Assembly: GCA_947034895.1 (NCBI GenBank)
Contig: OX344762.1
Span: 7,445,501 to 7,509,500, forward strand
Direction of reading: 5' to 3'
DNA from: Rhytidiadelphus loreus
Taxonomy: Eukaryota; Streptophyta; Bryopsida; Hypnales; Hylocomiaceae
Length of the DNA stretch: 64,000 nucleotides
Positions 34,783 through 45,996 of the stretch are shown here, piece by piece. Positions within the stretch are counted from its first letter, which is position 1. The number at the start of each line of letters is the position of its first letter. Made by a program: the position numbers and the translations under genes. The notes under the pieces are model-generated. The model made no database searches. It was not told where the DNA came from and saw only the letters and a list, made by a program, of their open reading frames with translations.

Positions 34783-37700
34783 TTACGATTGAACTACTCC
34801 AGACACCCAGGGCACAATCACAGGGGCAGTGGGATGTGCACGCCTGTAGTCTCTGTCGTAATGGCCCTTAAAGTTGATTTCCGGTACATCTGCCTGCACA
34901 TCAAAAACATTAACGGAACCATAATAATCTTTAGAACCAGTTCAGAAAAAGCCTGTGGGATTCAAAATACAGGCTCCAGAATTGGAATTATGGATCCTGA
35001 TTCTTACAACGTTTGCATAAATTTTGATGAACTGCATTTGGGAAAAGACAAAACATTGACATAAAAGGGAATAAATCAATGACGTTCATAATATTCTTCA
35101 GGAGTTGAACCCTAATCCCTTGGAGAAGGAATCCAGATTACTTTTGTGCACAATCTTAAGTTCCTTTCAAGTGAAGGTACCAAAATCTACAAGACGGGAA
35201 CTAGCCACTCACTGAAGCCATGCATGCTTCCGACAATGTCATATTTTTTAGTCTTTTTTTGGTTGCCGTCCACAGTGAAGAGTGGGTTCTCAGAACTCTT
35301 ATAAAATGTATTGTTCCAAACATTGAAAAACTATTGGACCTGATTTTTCACTCTTGATTTCAAATTACATATTATCAAGCCTCATAAGCCCTGGGCGGGG
35401 GGGGGTGCATCCTCGCCGTTACTCAGGTCCTGACCCTTATAACGACAATGGAGCTGGACATAAACACAACGAAAAACGATCTTCAAAATGTTTACCTGTT
35501 TCAGCCAGCACTCTTGGTGCTTGTGCTCATAAACGTCAGGAGAGAAGCAGCCCCCTTCAGCTGGGCAGAACACCCAAATATTACACCTTTTCTCACCACG
35601 TTTGGCTGTTCGGGCATGCTTCAGGCATGCTTCACAGCAATCAGCTGCGCTTTCCACATGATGAGTCGGTCCCCATCTCACTGCACTGCCACCGTAGTCT
35701 GTGTGCGCCTCTGCATGGCACACTTCGGGGACGAGTCTTCCAGGAATAATCCCATCTTCTGCACCTCCAATAAGCAATACGATGAGTGCAAAACAGAGAG
35801 AGAAATACAAACGCGAAAATAATTCTGCGAAATATCTATTGTTTTCGGAGTGGGCTTACTCGCGCGAATCTCATCCCTTATTGTGAACTTGTGTAGTAGT
35901 GGGTTATGCAAAATGCCAAATTTCTGTCTAAAAGCTTCTTAGAGATCTTTACATGGGCAAGCAATTGGGGCACAGCACATCACGGAACAAGCACCCATAA
36001 AGCAGGCTACAACACGCAAAGTGTTTATTCTCATGAAGCACCTCGTCATAGTTGCTTACCCACACATAACAAAGGTCCAATGCTGATCCTTGTCACATTG
36101 AAAAATATCTTGTGATGTTGACAAGTTTAAATCACTAGTCACCATTTGCATCATGCCTTCATGCACTTGAGAGACAATTCAGACGGGCTAGCATTATGTA
36201 CTTATAGTTTTCTTTTCATTCTGAGAAGATGGGAAGAGTTTGAGATTAAAGTTCAACTATGAAATATAGCTTACCAATCTCCGCTCCATCTCGCAGGATA
36301 CCGCTGCCTTCACTTTGGTCAAGAACATTAACGACCTCATCAGGCATCACTTCCTCCTCGACAGGCACCTTGGCTGCACAATGATTCAATTCACAATTAA
36401 TGATCACAATTACCTAATTTCAAAGATTCAAAGTTAAGAACCGCACAAGCACTTGCCATTACAGAAGCCTATGATCTCAAAATCAACATATTTGAGAACG
36501 TAGAGCAAAATCCACTCAGCTACATTTCCAAGCAACATATAATGTACAATAATTGCCGCCAAAATCTACCTTTCTCTTGAGACGTCGATTCAGTCTTCAG
36601 CAAAGCTGCTTCCCGGCTCTGAGCGTGCTTAAGTTTTTCCCTCCTCCATTTGTCTAATCCTGCTCAACATAAAAGCACCAAACTTTTGGTAAATACTCTG
36701 CATACTATTAGACCTCCAAACTAGCAGAAACCCCCAAAGGTGGTTAAAAAAACCTAGTCCCTTAAAACCCTGTCAATTGCAATATCACTTACGGCAATTT
36801 CTAACGTAAGCCCTCCCAAATTTAGGTTGGCTAGGTATTCTAGTACACTGATTCTCGACTAGAACTGAATTTCACCCCGCCAACAACCTAACATCAGCAA
36901 GTTCAAACAAGGTCGCCCTGGGCCAAATATTCACTCTATTTACAGTGTCCTTTGCAGAGAAGATACTACTGCATAATTGCACAAGGGATCAATTCTAGGC
37001 CAAAGACAACGAGGCAAGTCCTAGCATTGGGACAATTCTCAAACCTTGAAATCTGAGTCCATTAATGCGTTTGGAAATCTCCGTTTGTTGCCTTTGAGTT
37101 TTCTTATCAGTGACAGAAATAATTTCCTGTAATAAGGCCTCATGTTGAATTTCTTTCACCTGAAAGGAAGAGCGCACATTCTTGTAAATTACTTCTTATC
37201 TATCTAATACAAATATATGTAAAAGAATGCTGAATTTCTCTTAGATACGCCTGCCGAATTTAGGAGTACAATCCCGCTGCTGAAGACCACTACAGGAGAA
37301 ATTGTAATAAAATTATGAAGCTGCTTCATGGCATTTAGTGCACTCACACATAAGCCTTCAGCAAAAAATTATAAGCGTTGTGTGAAACAAATATTTACAC
37401 AAGGAAGCTCAATTTAGCCCTACCCGCACCAACCAGGTAGTGGCTTCAGTTAACTGGAATTAGCTACAGGTAGCCCGCATTGCCAAAACAGGGTCCGTTA
37501 GCAAAGTGGTGTTAATTCCCACTGACTAACTAGCGTTGGTTTTTGTGGTATTCCCCCCTACTCGGATTTTGCCCTAAATCCAACCTACTCCACCGAGTAG
37601 CAACAATTAGATAACCAATTAGTTAGTTAGGGCTAAACCGTGATAAAATTCCAGGATTTTCTGACAGACAAATCTAACAAGCATCAAGAGCTAAGGGGCA

Positions 37701-38195
37701 TCACAGGCTTACTCTCTCAATAAGTTTAACAGGTTTCGCCGCAAGTCGTGCCCGATTGGCATCTCTTGCGATTTCCAGCAGCTCTTGCAAGTCCATTTTC
37801 ACTATTGGAAGAAGAGTACCTGCATTCTACAACGCTTCAAAACGCAATAGTACTAGACACCGCTAAATTTGCCCTAAACATCAAGTGCTCCAGACTGTAT
37901 GTCCTAAACAACTCCAGCTGTTTCAACCATTCCTGACCACGCAAGAGAATTAACTATCTTAAAATTCCTATACAAATTTATTTTGCCACGGAACCAAATT
38001 GGAAGTAGGAGCAAAGTGTGTACCATCAGCTTGGCGAGTATACACGAGAGGCAATTCGGAAGCCGGCACATAGTAAGGCACCAGCAGCGATTGCGAGATA
38101 CACAACAGCATCAAAAAATTGCACGCACAAACCACCAGCGTCGCGTGCTTGAACGAGCACCGCACCCTGCAAGGCCTCTCATACGCAAGCGCCAT
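34783..38195 (-). CDS. Membrane-anchored protein with PAN/apple-like Cys-rich domain, seven exons
   Basis: Exons are 38195-38024, 37819-37713, 37159-37045, 36659-36570, 36373-36275, 35758-35496 and 34893-34783. Every junction is GT-AG and in phase, giving 318 residues. Using the alternative acceptor at 35764 adds two residues. The ATG at 38195 is the first in frame. After a basic start, residues 17-40 form a hydrophobic signal-anchor. A charged helical stretch follows (DLQELLEIARDANRAR to about residue 190). Exon 6 carries a Cys-rich module with ten Cys (residues 208, 235, 236, 239, 253, 259, 265, 278 among them) and the motif CNIWVFC...CFSPD...CWLK. The C-terminal exon reads FKGHYDRDYR...PWVSGVV. 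This resembles a conserved plant protein of unknown function with a PAN/apple-like fold; the anchor suggests a secretory-pathway membrane. PAN modules bind protein or carbohydrate, which here is inference. Confidence 0.75.
35758..35769 (-). other. Tandem splice acceptors 6 nt apart
   Basis: On the minus strand, exon 6 of the PAN-like gene can begin after TTGGAG (exon start 35764) or after GGTGCAG (exon start 35758). Both keep the frame and differ by two residues (Gly-Ala). The second has the more usual CAG acceptor and is used in the gene model. Confidence 0.6.
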
Positions 38196-38930
38196 CACAT
38201 GCCACACACCATCGCCCAAGCCCTAATTAACTCTCACTGTATGTACGTAACCAGACCCCCTGTCACTACAGAAATTCCTACGGAAGAAGGACAATCTTGT
38301 GCGTGCTCTCAAATCCAGACGCTCGGAAACAGAGAGCATCTTCAAATGGGGGCTACAAACTAGAATGCTCATCGCAAACTAGAGTACGGGTAGCTAGAAG
38401 TGTACGCCGCTTGGAGCAATAATGCTTGCCTAGCTAGCTGCAGGCATAATCAAACCATAACAAATTCTCTGACAATGTGCTACAAAATTGACGTGCGCTG
38501 TGGGGGAATTTGATCGGGAAGCGTCGATCCAGATCGTTGCGGAATCATTGAGATGAAGCTTCGCATTGATTACTCAAAGGAAAAAGATGGAGTGGAGAGA
38601 TTTAGAGAAGGAGTGGGGGTGTGGAGAGGAAGGGTGAGCTTCAGTGGAGCGAAGGACTGTGAGAGAGGATGAATGTTTGTAGGTCTCATCCGGACTCGCG
38701 GGGCTTCGTCGACGGAGAAGTTTTTTATGTTCCTAATTTGACGTGTGGAAGTTGTCCAATCAGATTTGTACACAATATGAGAAATTCTTTGAATATGCAA
38801 TTGTGTATGAGTACATAACCCTTACAGGTATGCAAAGACCAATTTGGGTTGTTGCATGATTTTTTTATGTATTTAACATACAAGTTGTCCAATCAGATTT
38901 GTACACAATATGAGAAATTCTTTGGTTTTA
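38196..38930 (-). promoter_or_regulatory. 5' flank of the PAN-like gene with 133-bp-spaced direct repeat
   Basis: GC-richer DNA up to about 38700 is probably leader and promoter of the minus-strand gene. An exact 43-bp direct repeat ('aagttgtccaatcagatttg' onward) lies at 38749-38791 and 38882-38924, within a partial duplication of 133-bp period. No coding signal. Confidence 0.5.
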
Positions 38931-41326
38931 TTGAGGGATAGTTACAACAGTCCCAAAAATTTGTATTCAAGTTGAACTGGATTCAATGACACATAGCACT
39001 TCCAATTTAGATCACTATTGCACCTCTTACATGAGTAAGAAGTTGCAAAATGGTCATGCATTCTACATGTATGGTGTCATATTTGGATGGGAAATTGTTT
39101 TGATTTTTAAGTGACCTCCAAATTTTCAATCCAACAATGTATGTCTTGCTTTATTTTGATTACATACTTCATATTCTAAGAGTAAAATATAGGTCTCTCT
39201 ATATATATGGTTCCCACCGTACTTTTTAAGGGTTAAGTTAGAAGGGGGTGGATATTCATCATTGTCTTCAACTGTTTGTAAAATTGACCTTCATTTTTTG
39301 TCGTCTTGGGATACAAGGAAGTGAAGTGTGTTTACCTTCAATCTTTATTTACAAACATTGCTTTTAAAAAGTGGATGTTTGAAATTTTCCAAGTTTTGAT
39401 ACATTCAAAATTCATATTTTTATTTATACAATGTCCAAAAATACATTGAAAGATAATTAAAAATCTTCTTTTGACTCCCAACAAGACCCAACAAAAACAT
39501 TTATTGATCAATAGTAGGAACCATGCTCAAAAACTTATTCAGATAATTTTAAGTGTTATTACATGAATTTATTGTGTACTGATGCCTTCACTTCACAAAG
39601 AATTTGTAGATAAGCTAATCCACACTCCCTATTGCTCAATACATTGCAAGTGGATTCATAAGATAAGGTATTAGGATGAAAAAATTAGGTGAAGTCAATA
39701 AGTTGTGTTGTAATTCAAAACCAAATGGACAATGTAATGTGAAAGCTAGTCATGAGAAATACTTTAACATCCCTTGTCACTCCACAAGACTTTACTTTCA
39801 CGTCAACAAGACTCAAACACATGAATAGTTGGATCTTAGTCAGCCATGTTCAATCAAGGGGTTCATAATGCCAAGTCTAGTTTTCAAGGTAGATTTGCCA
39901 CCATTCCATAGGATAGTCTGAAAAATGTTATACCTCATAATGCGAACCCTCTTTCTACACCCTTAGATTTGCAAAAAGTATAGATATAGACGTTTGTAAT
40001 GAAATATTAGTAGGATGCTAAACCTATCTAACAAAGTAGGACCAATAAGGTAAATTTTGTTTTCACCAAGGGTAAAAGTAAATAAAAAGCTCCCCATGTT
40101 GTGTCATATTTAGGGCTTGTTCCAAACCAACCCTTGGCTAATTTGGGATCTTTGATTGCAAATATGAATTCAAATTTTGCAAATTTTATCATTTATAAAA
40201 ATAAATAAAAATTCCTACGTTTTCCCCCAAGGTAAAATTCTTGCATTTTCATATTGTTGGTCTCACTTCATGGAATGGGTTTGACATCTTGCAAACTATT
40301 AGACTTAGCATTGTGTCTCATACTATTCTTGAGCCTCCCAACTCTAAAAAATATGGATCTTTCCTAGAGTTGACTCCAATATAGTCAGATTGCGAATTGG
40401 AGTGGTAATGGGTACTTCTACCTTAATCTATAACACTAAATTATGGCAACATACTTTGCTCCCACATTATGGAAAATAACATGCCTCTCTTCATGCAACC
40501 GGGGGGGTTGCCATTTGTACTCGAACAATGAAGTCTGCAAATGATAAAAAAAAGTTTGTTGTGTAACCGTCCATTCACTCATAGAGAACCAATTCAGGCG
40601 CAGATTCTTCTGGGCCTCGCATAACTTAAGTTATTTTGTTTTGCAATGTGATCCCGAGACGAATCCTGTTAAATCCGATCGCAGGGGCTTTCAACATGCA
40701 TGGACAACAGAGCTCCATATTTGAGTTCAGCATACGTAAGTCGAGATCAGTACTGTCCAGTACAACTTGACACGTCGTTGAGCCTGAAATGACGGAGGGT
40801 GGCACCTGGATGAAGTTTAAGGTACCTGACCCCCTTTCCAATCAGCCACCCATTTTCGCTACTTAGAGAGCACCTGCAATGCATCCGGTATCCCAGACAG
40901 TATCGGCACTGTGTTGTGTGCAGACAGATTTCTATTTAAATTTGCACTCCCATGCAACCGTTAAGTTATTGTGGACTCCAATTCCATGGCCTTGGGATGG
41001 GACCACCTGGGACCAGCTAATTTGCAAAATGTGAAGGGCCTACGAGTTGGCTTCTTATAGGAATAGTCATTATTGTCAACGCTTTTCAAGCATTGGTATG
41101 TGGGCTAATCAATCCAACTTTCCCTTGTTTTCATGAAAAGTCTTTTTTTAATGTAAATTTCTTTCTTTCTTCTTATAACACAAAAAAGTTCATTTGACGT
41201 TTGGATTGCTGGCTTTGCATTGGATCAATTTGTTCAAAGAAAATATCAGCATTGTACAAGCCGAGTGGAATGGCTCAACATTTGTTGTTACATGGCTTGT
41301 ATGTCGAGTATGCATTGCAAATGCTC
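38931..41326. other. AT-rich intergenic DNA, no gene seen
   Basis: No supported gene on either strand. A more balanced patch at 40560-41060 has a short minus-strand open frame but no recognisable protein feature. Confidence 0.45.
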
Positions 41327-42414
41327 TTAGGTTGTTATGTTTCCAATCAATTGTAGTTTAGGTGACAACTCATGTTGATAGCTCAGAGCAAGAGCATCAC
41401 AAATGTCCAGGAGGGTGTACATTGAAGGCATAAAATGATCACAAGATGTACATTGGAAGCCACTATTATCACTTACTTTGAAGCATTGTCAATTTGTAAG
41501 TAGCACGTGGTTGGAAATAGACTAACTTATATCACAAGAATAGGTTGAACGGAATTTTCTTGAAAAAAATTCATATTAATTTTTGTTTGAAGAAAAAAAT
41601 GTATAAAAATATGAAATCCTTCTCAAATCTATTTCTCTAAGCGGGAAAATTTTCCCCCTTACGATCCCCATACTATAGATATGCTAAATTGCTTCAATGA
41701 TAAAAAAGGGGTCATCTCCCATATCAATTCAAGCAAACCCTTGATCAAAGTGTGAGACCAAGGGAATCACCAAAATACTCTGATTACCATCTGATTACTA
41801 GACCAATAGGCATATTTATTTATTTTTATAGCTAAAAATGTAGACATCCATCATACTTTTTAGGACATCCTTTGTACAAAAGTATCATTTACGAGAATCT
41901 CATGAAATTGGTCATTAAAGAAGGTTGTCTTTTCAACATTCAAGTATCACATTGGATGAATGAGAAGTTGGTTGGACTAAACAGTGCTTGCAAGCCCTCC
42001 ATTCATTATCCAAAATAAGGACGTCGGAGCACTTAAGAAAACTTTAGGGGATAAGGTAGCCAACCTCATTCCGACCACTTAAGCAATTTTGCATAGTTTC
42101 AGTATGCATTTGGTGAGGAGAGAAATCCCTCTATTAGAGAAATAGATTTGAGGAAGGTTTTAGAAATTTTTCCTTTTTCCTCCAAAAAATGAAATACTTA
42201 TGAATTTTTTTTGTAAAGATTCCCTTCAATCCATTCTTGTTATATAGGGCACTGCATTTCCAACCATAGGCTAATTACAAAATTGATCATGCTTCAAATG
42301 TACATCTTGTGATCATTGTATGAACTCAATGTACACCTTCCGGACATTTGTGTTGCATGAGCTGTAATCTAACCACGTGAGCTGTTACAAGTAATCGGAA
42401 ACAAAGCAGTCTAA
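41327..42414. mobile_element. 1.1-kb element with long terminal inverted repeats
   Basis: The left arm (about 41327-41700) and right arm (about 42076-42414) are diverged reverse complements. Matching blocks, read left forward and right reversed, are 'tgtttcc(a/g)at', 'cacaaatgtcc', 'gtgtacattga', 'atgatcacaagatgtacatt', 'ggttggaaat', 'aaaattcata' and 'tcaaatctatttctctaa'. The centre is about 375 bp with no coding capacity. The form fits a nonautonomous long-TIR or foldback DNA transposon (for example MULE-like). The ends are approximate and no target-site duplication was confirmed. The transcript could fold into a long hairpin. Confidence 0.75.
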
Positions 42415-44600
42415 CTAGCTAAAATAGGTTATGGTCAGAAACACGTTGGCTACCTTACAATAATAATGCAAACAATGCAAAATAATGCTTATGCATGCGA
42501 AATTTAGGTGTATTTAGACGTCATTTTTTTTGCAATTCAGTTATGAGGAGTGAGGACATCCCATCATGCTCATTTCATTAGATTGTTAAATGCATTAAAA
42601 AAAAGTTTACGAAATCCATAATATCATCACAAGGAAAAAAAGGACTATTACAGTTAAGCTTAGTAGTCTATAGTGGGTTCCATTAGATGGTTTTTGAGGC
42701 CTCTAAGAGACTGCGGGTTCCCCTATTACAAGAACGCAGGGAACAGGACAGCTCGCCTGCCACCTCAACGTCCTGCGTGGTCAAGAGGCGACCAAGTCAT
42801 TTCCGGAAAAAAAAATTAAACTTCTTTTACCATTTGAAGAATTTTAAATTTTTTTCCGACAGTCGGTTGTCCTTCACTGCGGGGAACAGTGAGGGGAACA
42901 ACCTTGAAATGGGCTCTCTTTGGCCTCAAAAAACATGTAATGTGAGGAAGTACAAGATAAGGCAATACTGTAAATATACACAGTTGCACATGTAGTGAAT
43001 GGTGTTGTAAGTGTGTAACTCAGGTTGGTTCTTAACGAAATAAATGTTTTTTTTTTTTTTTTTAAACAAATGAAATAACGAAATAAGTTAGAATGAAATG
43101 ATCTTGATGGTAGTACCCTAAATTATGTTAAGGCCACTTCACACTATAGCCGTCCAAGAGTCCAAAGAAATGGGCTTTAACTCTTAAGCGTCCATACTCA
43201 ACTCGGAAATTGACAATTTTGGAAAAATCATCATAAAGTACTATTTGGAAGAATATTTTGGAATTGAGATGCAAATAGAAGTTGTAGAGTTTTAGTTTTA
43301 GTTTCTATCCATACAATTAGATTCACCAATGCTACCACCAATATTTTTCTATAAATTTTGAAAGGGAAAATTCTAAATTCCTTCTAAATTCAATTACAAG
43401 CAAAATATTATCATTTTTGAGGTAAATTTTGTTGGAAAGGATTTGAAATGAGGTTCTCTTGACATGGAATTTTTTTAATCTTTGAGTCTATGACCTCATT
43501 TTTGCAATTCCAAGTTTGAACTAGAGCCAAAACAAGTCAACTACTTCACATACTTCCACATTTGTAATTTTAGAAAAATATGTGCTCTAATAACACCAAA
43601 TCCAACCCTTGGATAGGACCACAACTTCATAAAGTATCTCTAAAAATTAGGATGACTTTCATCCAAGCTGTAATGAGAAAAAAATCTAATTTTGAATCTA
43701 TATATCGTTCATAAATTGGATGTCAGAGCACTCCAAGGTTAATAGGCAATAAATGATAGGGAATTGGAGTCTTTGGCCACCCATAGTGTGAAGCCTCCGA
43801 AGGGCAAGCCCAAGGTTCAAACTCTTTACAATAAACTCCCACAGCCTCTCGATTTAGATGGACACAGCGTAAAGTTTTCAAAGGTTAAGCCCAAAGTTCT
43901 AATTCATACCAATTTAACAATTGAGATCTTGTCATAAATTTTTGGCCTCTAAACCATAGTTTGGATCTCTATTTCTAACCAACCTAAACTTCCTTTGAGA
44001 GTTCACTACCATGTGGGCAATTTATTGCCATGTAGGTAGTTAGAGGGTGATAGACTTTAGACTTGTGCCTTCTAGTGTGAAGAGTTTTAGAAAGCTCCAT
44101 TGGAGCATGAGACTACTGAACCCTCTAAGGGTCACTTCACAATGTGGCCAAAGGGCGAGAGGCCATGGGTTTCCACCAATCAAATTTCAAGAAACCAAGA
44201 ATTTGGCCTTTAGACCCTTCACAACAGAAAAGAAAGTTCAGAGACCATTACTCTCCAAATTGCCTGCATAGTGATAGATTCTTGAAGGAAGTTTGGTTTG
44301 GCAAAAAAAAAATCCTAGACTATGGTCAAGAGTCCGTTGAATTTTTTCATAAAAAATCATAAACTTATAAGATCTCAACTATTAGATTAGTATAGGTTTG
44401 GACTTTGGTCTTGATCTTTGGTGGCTTCACTCTATAACCATCTCAATCAAGAGGTTGTGGAAGCTCATTGCCAAGGGTTTGGATTTTGGGCTTAGCTTTT
44501 TGGCCACTCAATCTCACATCCTCTCAACTTAAACGACCATAGTGTAAAGTGTCCCTAAGAATGTTGCCTAAGTTACCCCAAAGGTATGACTTCACTCTTA
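42415..44600. other. AT-rich intergenic DNA, no gene seen
   Basis: No supported gene. A poly-T run lies at 43048-43063. Short open frames at 42687-42995 and 44047-44362 lack domains. The DNA around 43740-44560 repeats themes such as 'aagtgtaaag' and 'ctctcaa', and is probably decayed transposon sequence. Confidence 0.4.
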
Positions 44601-44610
44601 ACTATAGAAG

Positions 44611-44750
44611 GGCGCATCCTCCTATGACCAAGGTAGTTTCCAAAACATTCCAATTATTTGATTAATAAGCACACTCTTTGTTTCTACAATTAATAGTGAA
44701 GTTATCCATCAAACATTTTTGGGTCCAAAGCATCCTTATAGGGTTAATTT
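44611..44750. repeat. Dispersed repeat R2, copy 1
   Basis: Aligns with 60115-60257 in the same orientation. Shared blocks are 'atgaccaaggta', 'tccaattatt(t/g)ga', 'ttctttgtttctacaat', 'a(g/c)tgaagt(t/c)at(c/t)catc' and 'ttgggt(c/g)c'. A weaker partial match ('gaccaagg..atcaccaaaat', 'gaccaatagg') occurs at 41751-41812, inside the long-TIR element. Confidence 0.6.
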
Positions 44751-45168
44751 AGGGGAAAGAATGTGCGTGGTGGTTCAAAAATCAAGTAACTACCTTGGTC
44801 ATAGGGGGTGGCATCCTTCAAGGGTTAACAACATTGATGTAAGCCAACTAACCTTGGATACAATTGAGGAAGTATCAAATTTGTCTAGAACATGTAAAAA
44901 TTGTATACAAATTGCAATAATAGTAAGTAGAATTGCATTTTGCAGAATAAATACAAATTGATCAAATTCTTTGTGTGAGTAACTTTGAAGTCCATAAGAA
45001 TGACTAGGTTACCCCCAAATTGACAAAAAATAATAATATTCTTCTTTAAATCTATGTTTTGAATATTTTTGAAAACATCATACTCTTCTTTAAATCTACA
45101 TGCTCAAATAAATATTGGTATAATTAATTTCTTATTTGCTCATTAGATTCCAAAATAATACACGTAAG
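44751..45168. other. Intergenic, no gene seen
   Basis: A 74-codon open frame overlaps 44719-44961 but has no recognisable content and lies partly in a repeat. Nothing else supported. Confidence 0.4.
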
Positions 45169-45805
45169 TAAGGTAGGAGGTGCACAAAGTGTTTAAGCTC
45201 GACAAGTATCTTCCTCCTAAAATGTACACTATTTGTACACGTTGTTTTTATGGTAGAAGTACCTATTTCATACAAAAACCATGTGATGGCTTTTTAGGGT
45301 GACCTATTGTACACAATAGTTGGGTGCATTATTCACTGAGAAAGATTCTTTGTTTGTACCTTCTCATTTACTCATCTCCCTTCCCTACTTGCATGGGGAG
45401 AAGTGCCAAAGCTAACTGGAACAGTTGAATCTACGAGACCAGAAGTGGTTCGATTGAAAGTTCCACATTTATAAGGAACAAAATATTCATTCTTGGGAAT
45501 TTTCTTTTGTTGCATTCTTACTTGTCCTTACATTTGCACACATTGACCTCAATTTCTCAACGAATTTCCCATATTGTACAAGAATAGGTACTTCTACTTT
45601 AGTGACGACCGCATTTGAACTTCAATAATTCATACCTATTTCCCAAAAGCTCCAAAACACATGTAACGACCTAGGTTAGATGCCAATTCCATTTATTTTG
45701 CAAGGAAACTTTACTGTAAAGTAGTTCAAGTAGTTCAACCTCAACAAATTAATTTTCAGCTCTTTTAAATGGATGCTTTCTGAACCTCCTAAAAGGTATA
45801 CCTTT
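45169..45805. mobile_element. MITE-like element, diverged copy of the 63.6-kb family
   Basis: The left end 'taaggtaggaggtgcacaaag' matches the left terminus at 63590. Internal blocks 'aatgtacactatttgtaca', 'aaagctccaaaa' and 'ggttagatgcca' recur in the same order in both. The right end near 45770-45805 ('cctcctaaaaggtatacctt') is a weak inverted copy of the left. It is longer than the 63.6-kb copy, and the middle (45250-45590) is specific to this one. Confidence 0.5.
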
Positions 45806-45944
45806 ACATGCCACAAAATATTTTATCCTTTAGTCCTTTATAAATGAAGGCAGATCCCCATGAGATTCGATTTTCAAAGTTGATGAATGATTGCTTCACA
45901 GGCTGCAACAAACTAAGTGAATGGATCACTCAAGGTGATCAGGT

Positions 45945-45996
45945 CCTCAAGTTTCTGTCCTTAAGTTTCTGTCCTTAAGTTTCTGTCCTTAAGTTA
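45945..45996. repeat. 14-bp tandem repeat, three to four units
   Basis: Units of 'aagtttctgtcctt' occur three times in succession with a partial fourth. Confidence 0.9.
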
